Part shown: positions 1 to 7,699 of the stretch, piece by piece | How positions within the stretch are numbered: the first letter of the stretch is position 1 | Layout: every line of letters begins with the position of its first letter | Source of the DNA: Arcicella aurantiaca | GTDB lineage: Bacteria > Bacteroidota > Bacteroidia > Cytophagales > Spirosomataceae | Length of the DNA: 64,000 nucleotides | Direction of reading: 5' to 3' | Assembly (NCBI RefSeq): GCF_003148625.1 | Contig: NZ_QGGO01000002.1 | Location: 185,475-249,474, forward strand | Made by a program: the position numbers and the translations under genes | The notes under the pieces: generated by a model | What the model was told of the DNA's origin: nothing | Seen by the model: the letters and a program-made list of their open reading frames with translations, nothing else | The model's database searches: none

Positions 1-251
1 TTGAAATCTCTTCTCTCTCCTCTATTCTCTGAACGATCGCCGTAAGGTTTACGCTCGCCTGACTTAAACTCTCTTCTTTCTCCTCTATTCTCTGAACGCT
101 CGCCATTAAACTCTCTTCTGTATTCGTCGCCGCCGTAAGTTCTTCTCACAGGAACTTCACGTCCTAATTCACGGTTTAATTCATCTTTTCTTTGACGAGT
201 TTGTTCTCTTCTCTCAAAGTTCAAATCTTCTTTTTCGATTCGCTTTCTCAT
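1..251 (-). CDS. Arg/Glu-rich low-complexity N-terminus of a truncated protein, possibly an S4/pseudouridine synthase
   Basis: The gene runs off the left edge, so only the first 83 codons are seen, from an ATG at 251. The product starts MRKRIEKEDLNFERRE and passes into near-repeats of the form GERSENRGERREF, encoded by visible direct DNA repeats in the first 120 bases. The segment is highly charged, has no signal peptide or membrane segment, and should be disordered and RNA-binding. Bacteroidota RsuA/RluB-type pseudouridine synthases and some RNA helicases carry such extensions; the enzyme domain would lie outside the window, so function is a guess. A consensus promoter lies about 130 bases upstream. 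Confidence 0.55.
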   Translation of the reverse strand, partial: MRKRIEKEDLNFERREQTRQRKDELNRELGREVPVRRTYGGDEYRREFNGERSENRGERREFKSGERKPYGDRSENRGERRDF

Positions 252-695
252 TTTTTTGTTTGTTAAAATATTGCAACATCACTGCTGTAAATAAATACGA
301 TAATAAATCTCTAAAATACGAATTAAAATTAGCTAAAAATCTATATTTCAACGATTTAACCACTCTGTCTTTTTAAATGGCGTGCAAAGGTACAACTATT
401 TTATTAATATGTAACAACTTTTTAAAATACAATTTCAAAAACTACAATTCTACACATTTTCTTGGTGCAAATTACCTTTGCTATTATGAAGAAGCTACTT
501 TAGAAAACAGGTATATAAATGGTGATTTTGTATATTTACTTTATCATTATTTCATCAACGAAAAAAGAGGTTTTTTTCAAGTTGGACAGATGTTCATTTC
601 TCGCAAAATACTAACCTTAATAATCAGAAAAGTTTAGAGCATAATAGCTGTCGAGTGATTCACGCTCCGCAAACTGCTTTTCACGTATATATTCC
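252..695. other. Intergenic region between divergent genes
   Basis: AT-rich region between the minus-strand gene and the TonB receptor. It holds the minus-strand promoter at 385-417 and a plus-strand TACCTTTG at 473-480 that could be the -7 box for the receptor, although no TTG is suitably placed. An 86-codon open frame at 377-637 overlaps the promoter, starts inside it and resembles nothing known; I treat it as chance. Confidence 0.5.
385..417 (-). promoter_or_regulatory. Bacteroidota-type promoter for the minus-strand gene at 1-251
   Basis: On the minus strand TTG (415-417) is followed after 22 bases by TACCTTTG (385-392), matching the TTG-N17-23-TAnnTTTG consensus. Transcription would start near 378, giving a leader of about 125 bases. 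Confidence 0.6.
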
Positions 696-2867
696 ATGAA
701 AAAAATATTTATACTATCATATTTAATGCTTAGTGCTGGATTTGCCTTTGCTCAAGATTCTACAAGCAAAGCTCTTGATGAAGTTATCGTCAGAGAAAAA
801 CGTAAAACTGCTAAAGAAAGAGGCGAATTTAAACGCCATGCACAGACAGTTGAAGCTCTTACAGAAGAGGAACTAAATAGAAATAACCCTGCATTTATCG
901 AACAAAGTTTAGGTACAATGGCGGGTGTTCAAGTAGATAAACGGACGCAATTGGGCGGACAACGCTTGGTAATTCGTGGTTACGGAAACGACCAAAAATT
1001 CAACAACTGGGGCATAAAAGCATACTATAACGGCATTCCGATTACTACCGCAGACGGTGTTACGGTATTGGATGATATAGATTTTGCCTTAGTCAATAAT
1101 ATCGAAGTAATAAAAGGAGCAGCAGCAACCATGTATGGCGGTGGAGTTGGCGGCGTAGCTCGTTTTTACTTAAAATCTTCAGAGGATAAAGGCGTTTCCA
1201 TTACCGAAAAAGCATCAGCAGGTTCTTTTGGTTTGTTTCAGTCGAACACTCGTTTAGATATTGTGGGAGATAGTTCTGCCATTGCTTTAAGTTATGGACA
1301 TTTACAGTCTGACGGATACCGTCCAAGGGGAAATAGTTTAAAAAATTATTTGACATTCTTGGGAGATTTCAAGTTTAATAAGAAACAAATGCTATCCGTT
1401 TATATGAGTCAGAACTATTCTTACGAAGGGGTAACTGGGCAAATTCCGTATGCTGATTATTACGCTGGGATAGACAATGGAAATACTGCTTATGCCAAGA
1501 AAAATGCTCGAAACGAAATATATGCCACTCGTTTTGGGGTAACACATCGTTATAACTTCTCGTCAAATTTCAGTAATTATACTACGGCATTTTATTCCAA
1601 TCAAGACTTTACAAGAGTTGCTGCGGGTGCGTATGAAATGAGCATGAATCCTAATTATGGTGTTCGGTCAATCTTCATTTTAAAATCAAATTTTTCTCCA
1701 ACTATTACTAACGAATTAAACGTTGGAACTGAAATTCAACAATCACGCTCACAGATTTCTAACTACCGTTTTCTTGGAACAGACGATGCCAATCCGTTAA
1801 AAGTACAGGATATTTCTAAAGGCTCGTATTTCAAATATGTAACCAATCAAACCTCATTTTTCGTCCACAATCGTACTACCATAACCCCACTCGACCTATC
1901 ATTAATTTTGGGTTTGAGTGCTAACAATATCAGTTATAGTCGTTTAGATTTATTGGCAAACCCTGGGTTAGTAGCAGGTTATAATAAAGATTTATCATTT
2001 GAGAAAAGCTTTGCAACATCATTCAATCCACACATTGCTTTGCAGAAAAATATCAAAGACCAAATCATCAATTTAAGTTATAGCGAAGGTTATAACGCCC
2101 CAACGGCTTCTACGGCATTCATCGGGACAATCAATAAAGCCAATGATAATTTATTGCCAGAAAAAGCAAAAATGATTGATTTAGGGATTCAAGGATTGTT
2201 ATTTAATAATCACTTAGACTACCAAGTGTCTTTATTCAACATCGACATCACCAATAAATTAACACAGTTATCGGGTGTTATTCCAACAGGTGGTACTTAC
2301 ACTTATTTTGCCAATACAGGCAATCAAAGTAACTCTGGATTAGAACTTAGTTTGGGATATTTATTCATTCCGAGAACGAAGTCGTTTATCAAAAAAATTG
2401 AACCATTCCTCAATTACTCGAACTACAATTTCAAATACAGCGACTTTAAAACACGATTTGGAAGTGATGTTGTAGATTTTTCTAATAAACAAGTGGTAGG
2501 AGTTCCTAAAACTAAATATACACTTGGCTTAGACATTGTAACCAAAGCAGGTTTATACCTCAACAATACCTACAATTTTATGGGGGATGTTTACACAGAC
2601 TTTGCCAATACCAATAACGTAAAAGAATTTGCTTTGTTAAACAGTAAAATTGGCTACAAATACACAGGCAAAAAGGTAGATTTCGATATTTATTTTGCAG
2701 GCAATAACTTAACCAGTCAAGTAAACTACACGTTCTTATTTTTGGGGAACAACATCAACGACTCAGATGCAGGAAGTAACTATCCAACAGGCATTGCAAC
2801 AGACGTAAACCCAGGTCCAAGCAAAGCTTACTATTTTAGTGGAGTGAATGTAAAGTTTAAATTTTAA
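696..2867 (+). CDS. TonB-dependent outer-membrane receptor
   Basis: 723 residues. A signal peptide ends at about residue 19 (cleavage after AFA). A plug domain follows at about 28-160, with the TonB-box-like stretch DEVIVRE at about 28 and plug motifs RLVIRGYG and VIKGAAATMYGGGVGG. The rest is a 22-strand-type barrel ending in the aromatic strand GVNVKFKF. It lacks the carboxypeptidase-like N-terminal domain of SusC proteins, so a siderophore, haem or metal-chelate ligand is more likely than a glycan, but the substrate cannot be read. No SusD partner is adjacent. It ends at a strong bidirectional terminator and appears monocistronic. Confidence 0.93.
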   Translation: MKKIFILSYLMLSAGFAFAQDSTSKALDEVIVREKRKTAKERGEFKRHAQTVEALTEEELNRNNPAFIEQSLGTMAGVQVDKRTQLGGQRLVIRGYGNDQKFNNWGIKAYYNGIPITTADGVTVLDDIDFALVNNIEVIKGAAATMYGGGVGGVARFYLKSSEDKGVSITEKASAGSFGLFQSNTRLDIVGDSSAIALSYGHLQSDGYRPRGNSLKNYLTFLGDFKFNKKQMLSVYMSQNYSYEGVTGQIPYADYYAGIDNGNTAYAKKNARNEIYATRFGVTHRYNFSSNFSNYTTAFYSNQDFTRVAAGAYEMSMNPNYGVRSIFILKSNFSPTITNELNVGTEIQQSRSQISNYRFLGTDDANPLKVQDISKGSYFKYVTNQTSFFVHNRTTITPLDLSLILGLSANNISYSRLDLLANPGLVAGYNKDLSFEKSFATSFNPHIALQKNIKDQIINLSYSEGYNAPTASTAFIGTINKANDNLLPEKAKMIDLGIQGLLFNNHLDYQVSLFNIDITNKLTQLSGVIPTGGTYTYFANTGNQSNSGLELSLGYLFIPRTKSFIKKIEPFLNYSNYNFKYSDFKTRFGSDVVDFSNKQVVGVPKTKYTLGLDIVTKAGLYLNNTYNFMGDVYTDFANTNNVKEFALLNSKIGYKYTGKKVDFDIYFAGNNLTSQVNYTFLFLGNNINDSDAGSNYPTGIATDVNPGPSKAYYFSGVNVKFKF

Positions 2868-2911
2868 AACAAAAAAGCCTTAAATCGTGTGATTTAAGGC
2901 TTTTTTGTTTT
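2866..2911. terminator. Bidirectional intrinsic terminator after the TonB receptor
   Basis: Perfect inverted repeat with arms 2866-2886 and 2891-2911 around a GTGT loop. It contains AGCCTTAAATC/GATTTAAGGCT and has A and T tracts on both sides. The same stem recurs at 21904-21937. Confidence 0.85.
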
Positions 2912-3086
2912 AAAATCAATATTGCTCACAAACTCTCTTTCAGTGCTAAAGGCATTTACCATTTGGCTATTAACTTGGATTGAAAGAAAAGGGATTTCCA
3001 AACCTTAAATCGTTCTATTCCACATTCCCCAACAACAATTCCCTCTTTTTTCCATAAATTGCAACCACAATCATTAATCCTCAAAA

Positions 3087-5828
3087 ATGAATATTACCCA
3101 GATAACCGATAGTTTACAAAACCTACTGAATAACTTTGATAAAGACGAATTTATCTACCAATTGCTCCGTGCTTATAACATCCCGAATGCCTCTATTGCA
3201 CGACTGAAAAAAGGGGGACTTAACCTCTCTAAAAACCCAAATGAAATAGACTGGAAAACTAAACTTTTCTATAAAATTGCTGAACCTACCGAGAATGTCC
3301 ATGAAATCATGGAGGAACTCAAAGCCAATGGAAAGGCTCTTAAAAACTCCCCTCGGTTTATGGTGGTGACGGATTTTACGACGCTTTTGGCTTGGGACGT
3401 GAAAATGGCAGAGGCTTTGGATATTCCCCTGACGCAATTGGTGCAACACTACGACTTCTTTTTGCCTTGGGCGGGCATGGAAAAAGCTACGCATCAATAC
3501 GAAAATCCTGCCGACGTAAAGGCTGCCGAAAAAATGGCAAAGCTTTACGACGAAATCAGTAAGGATAACCGAAACGTAGCAACGCTCACCAAAGAGGATG
3601 TTCATTCGCTCAATGTGTTCCTCAGCCGTTTGTTGTTTTGCTTTTTTGCGGAGGATACGGGCATTTTTGAGAAAAGCCAATTTACCCACGATATTAAAGA
3701 CCATACCCAAGAAGACGGCTCCGATTTACATACCTACCTCGACCGCCTTTTTGAGTTGATGAATACGCCTCTCCGAGACGATTCTTTGCCGAAACACCTC
3801 CGTGATTTTCCGTATGTAAACGGGGGACTTTTTCAACAAAAACACCAAGCACCCACTTTTAGCAGACGTAGCCGTGCAATCTTGATTGAATGTGGGGAAC
3901 TGGATTGGGCTGCTATTAATCCTGATATTTTTGGTTCGATGATTCAGGCGGTTATTACGCCCGAACACCGTGGCGGTATGGGGATGCACTATACTTCTGT
4001 ACCCAATATTATGAAGGTAATTGAACCGCTTTTCTTGGATAATTTGCTCGAAGAATTTGAATCTGCAAAAGGTAATATCAAGAAAATCAATGAATTGCTA
4101 AAACGTATCTGGAGTATCAAAATCTTTGACCCTGCTTGTGGTTCGGGTAACTTTTTGATTATTGCCTACAAAAAAATGCGGGAATTGGAAATGGCTATTT
4201 TCAAGGAAATTGACCGTATTAAAGGTAAACTTGGTTCTGGAATTTTTGATTTTGGAGGAAATTCTTTTTCTGAAATTCGTTTAGATAATTTTTACGGAAT
4301 TGAGTTGGACGATTTTGCCCATGAAATCGCAATTCTGTCTTTGTGGCTTGCCGAACACCAAATGAACCAAGAATTTTTTAAGGAATTTGGCAGAACTCGC
4401 CCCGCTTTACCCCTCAAAGCTACGGGCAATATCGTACACGGAAACGCTACTCGTTTGGACTGGGAAGTGGTTTGCCCTAAAAAAGAACAGGACGAGATTT
4501 ATATTTTGGGAAATCCGCCGTATTTGGGAAGCAGTATGCAATCTGCGGAGCAAAAAGAAGATATGGCTCTGGTTTTCAAAGGAATAAAAGATTATAAAAA
4601 CTTAGATTATATCGCTTGTTGGTTTTTAAAAGGGGCTAAATTTATTCAAAACCAAAACGCTCAATTCGCTTTTGTAAGTACCAATTCTATTTGTCAAGGG
4701 GAACAAGTAGCCCTTTTATGGCCACATATTTTCAATCGTAATCTTGAAATTGGATTTGCTCATACTTCTTTCAAATGGAACAATAATGCTAAAGCTAATG
4801 CAGCGGTAATTGTTGTGATTGTAAGTATCAAACCAACCGCTTTAAACAAAACTAAATTAATTATTAATAGTATTAATAAAATTATAGTCGATAATATTAA
4901 TCCTTATTTAACAAAGGGACGAAGTACTTTTGTTGTTAGAACTACAAAATCTATAAGTTTACTGACTCCCATGGTAAAAGGTAATCAACCAACCGACGGA
5001 GGTCACTTTATTTTAAATAAAGAAGAGCGTTCTGAGTTATTATCATTGAATTCTAATTCGTCTCAATTCATCAAAAAGCTTATTGGGTCAGACGAACTTA
5101 TAAATAGTAAAGAAAGATGGTGTCTTTGGATAAACGATGAAACTCTATCTGAAGCTACTCAAGTGGACATTATTAAGACTCGTATCAATAATGTCAAGTA
5201 TTTCCGTAGCCAAAGTCCTGCCCCATCTACAGTAAATTTTACTGGAGGACATCATAGATTCATTCAAATTCAGCATGAACCTGAAAAAGCACTCGTTATT
5301 CCATCTGTTTCGTCAGAAAATCGCATTTACATCCCAATAGGGTTTGTTGATAATCATACTGTTGTTACAAATCTTGCCTTTGCTATCTATAATCCCGAAA
5401 CTTGGTTATTTGCAGTACTCACTTCACGTATGCACATGACGTGGGTACGTGCAGTAGCAGGAAGATTAAAGTCAGATTATCGTTATTCATCAGCACTTTG
5501 CTACAACACCTTCCCCTTCCCACCCATATCAGACACACAAAAAGACGAGTTAAAGAAGCACGTGTTTCAGATTATTGGAGAGCGGGAACAAGATTCAGAA
5601 AAGACCTTAGCCCAACTCTATGACCCTGAAAAAATGCCCGAGGGGCTACGAGAAGCCCACCGTCAGAACGATTTGGCGGTAGAGCGTTGTTACCGTTCCA
5701 AACCCTTTGAAAGCGACGAAGAGCGTTTAGAATACCTCTTTAAACTCTACGAAAAAATGATTGAAGAAGAGAAGACGAAGGGGACTTTGTTTGCGATGGA
5801 GAGGAAAGGGAAGGGGAAGAAGAAGTAA
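3087..5828 (+). CDS. MmeI-like class I SAM-dependent DNA adenine methyltransferase, nuclease site apparently lost
   Basis: 913 residues. The N-terminal 170 residues resemble the MmeI N-terminal domain (PRFMVVTDFTTLLAWDVK aligns to its central strand). A helical linker follows, then a gamma-class N6-adenine methyltransferase core with motif I DPACGSGNFL at about 347 and motif IV NPPY at about 475. A target-recognition region and a basic C-terminal tail complete it. In MmeI the N-terminus holds D-x9-E-x-K for cutting; the matching stretch here reads WKTKLFYKIAE, with Tyr and Ile where Glu and Lys belong. It should therefore recognise and methylate but not cut. It is the first gene of an operon with Fic, helicase and GIY-YIG nuclease, which would supply translocation and cleavage. 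Confidence 0.9.
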   Translation: MNITQITDSLQNLLNNFDKDEFIYQLLRAYNIPNASIARLKKGGLNLSKNPNEIDWKTKLFYKIAEPTENVHEIMEELKANGKALKNSPRFMVVTDFTTLLAWDVKMAEALDIPLTQLVQHYDFFLPWAGMEKATHQYENPADVKAAEKMAKLYDEISKDNRNVATLTKEDVHSLNVFLSRLLFCFFAEDTGIFEKSQFTHDIKDHTQEDGSDLHTYLDRLFELMNTPLRDDSLPKHLRDFPYVNGGLFQQKHQAPTFSRRSRAILIECGELDWAAINPDIFGSMIQAVITPEHRGGMGMHYTSVPNIMKVIEPLFLDNLLEEFESAKGNIKKINELLKRIWSIKIFDPACGSGNFLIIAYKKMRELEMAIFKEIDRIKGKLGSGIFDFGGNSFSEIRLDNFYGIELDDFAHEIAILSLWLAEHQMNQEFFKEFGRTRPALPLKATGNIVHGNATRLDWEVVCPKKEQDEIYILGNPPYLGSSMQSAEQKEDMALVFKGIKDYKNLDYIACWFLKGAKFIQNQNAQFAFVSTNSICQGEQVALLWPHIFNRNLEIGFAHTSFKWNNNAKANAAVIVVIVSIKPTALNKTKLIINSINKIIVDNINPYLTKGRSTFVVRTTKSISLLTPMVKGNQPTDGGHFILNKEERSELLSLNSNSSQFIKKLIGSDELINSKERWCLWINDETLSEATQVDIIKTRINNVKYFRSQSPAPSTVNFTGGHHRFIQIQHEPEKALVIPSVSSENRIYIPIGFVDNHTVVTNLAFAIYNPETWLFAVLTSRMHMTWVRAVAGRLKSDYRYSSALCYNTFPFPPISDTQKDELKKHVFQIIGEREQDSEKTLAQLYDPEKMPEGLREAHRQNDLAVERCYRSKPFESDEERLEYLFKLYEKMIEEEKTKGTLFAMERKGKGKKK

Positions 5829-5868
5829 AAAGGATTGTATAATTTTGTCGGAATAAATTTAAAACAAT

Positions 5869-6990
5869 ATGAATTATCAGATACCAATGTTGCCTTTGGG
5901 GAACGATGTAGAAACCAAAGCAGTCTTGAAACAAGCTGCTAAGGCTCACAGACGTTTAGCAGAATTGAAAGGTGTAGCATTGACAATACCCAACGAGCAA
6001 ATTCTTATCAGTACCCTCACGTTGCAAGAAGCAAAAGATAGTTCTGCTATTGAAAATATCGTGACGACCCACGATGAAATTTTCAAGGCTGAACTATATA
6101 TTGAAAATCTGAGAAGTCCAGCCGCAAAAGAGGTTCAAAGCTACGCCAATGCTCTACGAAAAGGGTTTGGATTGGTTCGCCAAAATAAGATTTTGAGTAA
6201 TAATTATATTTTACAGATTCAGGAAGAACTTGAACAGAACAAGGCTGGTTTTCGTAAACTACCTGGCACAGCTCTAAAAAATCAACAAACAGGCGAAACT
6301 GTATATACTCCCCCACAAGACTCAGAGGATATTTTGCGATTAATGCAAAATTTAGAAGCCTTCATTAACAATGATGATTTATCAGACCTTGACCCTTTGG
6401 TTAAATTGGCTATTATTCACCATCAATTTGAGAGTATTCACCCTTTTTATGACGGAAATGGACGAACTGGCAGAATTATCAATATCCTTTATTTAGTAAG
6501 CAAAGACTTACTCGACATTCCTGTTTTATATTTAAGTCGTTATGTGATTGAAAATAAAGGAGAATATTATCGTCTCCTTCAATTGGTAAGAGATAAAAAT
6601 CAATGGGAAGATTGGCTGATTTTTATGCTTACGGGCATTGAACAAACAGCTATTCAAACAATAAAACTTATTGAGAACATTAAAGAATTAATGATGGATT
6701 ATAAAAAGCGTATCCGTTCTCAATTTCCCAAAATTTATAGTCAGGAACTACTCAATAGCCTGTTTAGTCATCCATACACTAAAATAGAATTTGTAGAAGA
6801 ATCATTAAGAATCACTCGTAAAACAGCGTCATCTTATCTAAAAGAATTGGTAGAAGCCAATTACTTAGAATTGATAAAAATTGGGAGGAGTAATTTCTAT
6901 TTGAACAAACCTCTTTTTGATTTATTTCTCAATGTTCCAGACCTTTATAAAGCCGACACACCCATTATAGAGTCAGGAAGGATTGGTTAA
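5869..6990 (+). CDS. Fic family protein with N-terminal inhibitory motif and C-terminal winged helix
   Basis: 373 residues, starting 40 bases after the methyltransferase stop. The Fic core has the complete catalytic motif HPFYDGNGRTGR starting at H191, so transfer of AMP (or another nucleotide) from NTP to a protein hydroxyl is expected. The inhibitory motif SxxxEN is present N-terminally (S58, E62, N63), the arrangement of class II autoinhibited Fic proteins. Residues about 285-345 form a winged-helix-like segment (RITRKTASSYLKELVEANYL), suggesting DNA binding and autoregulation. Fic genes recur inside restriction operons of Bacteroidota; whether it modifies the neighbouring enzymes or is a passenger is inference. 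Cytoplasmic; no signal peptide. Confidence 0.93.
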   Translation: MNYQIPMLPLGNDVETKAVLKQAAKAHRRLAELKGVALTIPNEQILISTLTLQEAKDSSAIENIVTTHDEIFKAELYIENLRSPAAKEVQSYANALRKGFGLVRQNKILSNNYILQIQEELEQNKAGFRKLPGTALKNQQTGETVYTPPQDSEDILRLMQNLEAFINNDDLSDLDPLVKLAIIHHQFESIHPFYDGNGRTGRIINILYLVSKDLLDIPVLYLSRYVIENKGEYYRLLQLVRDKNQWEDWLIFMLTGIEQTAIQTIKLIENIKELMMDYKKRIRSQFPKIYSQELLNSLFSHPYTKIEFVEESLRITRKTASSYLKELVEANYLELIKIGRSNFYLNKPLFDLFLNVPDLYKADTPIIESGRIG

Positions 6991-7029
6991 TAATCCTAAA
7001 AAAGCCTCAATCTTTTCCCGAATAATAAA

Positions 7030-7186
7030 TTATATGGGTAAAAAATTGAAAAATTTACCCATATCGAGAATTATATGGGTAAAAAATTGAAAAATTTACC
7101 CATATCGAGAATTATATGGGTAAAAAATCGAAAAATCTTAACACGTTTTTATAATATGTTAAGAAAATCGAAAAATCTTAACATAT
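7030..7186. repeat. Tandem 41-base hairpin repeats with two different stems and a shared loop
   Basis: Two copies of a 41-base unit (7030-7070, 7071-7111) and the start of a third. Each contains ATATGGGTAAA, an A-rich loop with TTGAAAAA, and TTTACCCATAT. A fourth hairpin at 7154-7186 keeps the loop (ATCGAAAAAT) but has the stem ATATGTTAAG/CTTAACATAT. The unit is not a multiple of three and all frames break, so this is not coding. With the pseudogene that follows, it fills the 700-base gap between fic and the helicase. Confidence 0.75.
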
Positions 7187-7206
7187 CGTAAAAAGTAGAC
7201 GATAGT

Positions 7207-7694
7207 TGATTAATGCCATGCAATAATGCTTTAGAGACGCATACAGATTATCTAAGTTATTACAAGAGCTATGCAAAAGTGGATTTCTAACATCTGAAAA
7301 CAGAGGAAGATGGACGACATACCATCTTAATAAAACTTATAATGTTAAACAGAGTAGTTCCAATGAGGGTAGTTCTAATGGGGGTAGTTCTAATGGGGAT
7401 AGTTCTAATGAGGGTAGTTCTAATATGGACAGTCCCAATATGGACAGTTCTAATATGGATAGTTCTAATATGGACAGTTCTAATAAGAGATTATCATTTA
7501 ATGAAATGGCAAAATTAGTAAAAGCCTCTTGCTCAAACGAGTATAAATCGGCAGAAGAAATAGCTGTAGAAATCAACAGAGCTGTTAAATATTTAAAAAA
7601 CTTCATTTTACCCAAATTGATAGAAAACGGAGAGTTAATTAAATTGTTCCCAGATAATAATCCATTTCAAAAGTATAAATCAAATATCAAATAA
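7207..7694 (+). pseudogene. Decayed C-terminal end of an AlbA_2-type ATP-binding regulator
   Basis: A reading frame resuming after a stop near 7225 encodes a winged-helix segment (RLSKLLQELCKSGFLTSENR and GRWTTYHLN). Then come about ten Ser-Ser-Asn-x-x repeats (SSNEG, SSNGG, SSNMD) and a conserved-looking end (SFNEMAKLVKASC, VKYLKNFILPKLIENGEL). This layout is typical of the C-terminus of AlbA_2-domain DNA-binding proteins found beside restriction operons. The N-terminal domain is missing, and upstream the homologous frame (NALETHT) is out of phase, pointing to a frameshift plus deletion. An 89-codon frame from 7425 remains open and could be translated. It ends 6 bases before the helicase. 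Confidence 0.55.
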
Positions 7695-7699
7695 ATCCT

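Noticed and set aside
377-637. 86-codon plus-strand open frame
   Set aside because: It starts inside the minus-strand promoter, has odd composition and no recognisable features.
3123-3710. 195-codon minus-strand open frame inside the methyltransferase gene
   Set aside because: Shadow of the real coding frame; Arg/Phe-rich antisense composition and no independent signals.
7030-7186. Type III toxin-antitoxin RNA repeats (ToxI-like)
   Set aside because: Repeats are perfect hairpins rather than pseudoknots, and no ToxN-like gene follows.
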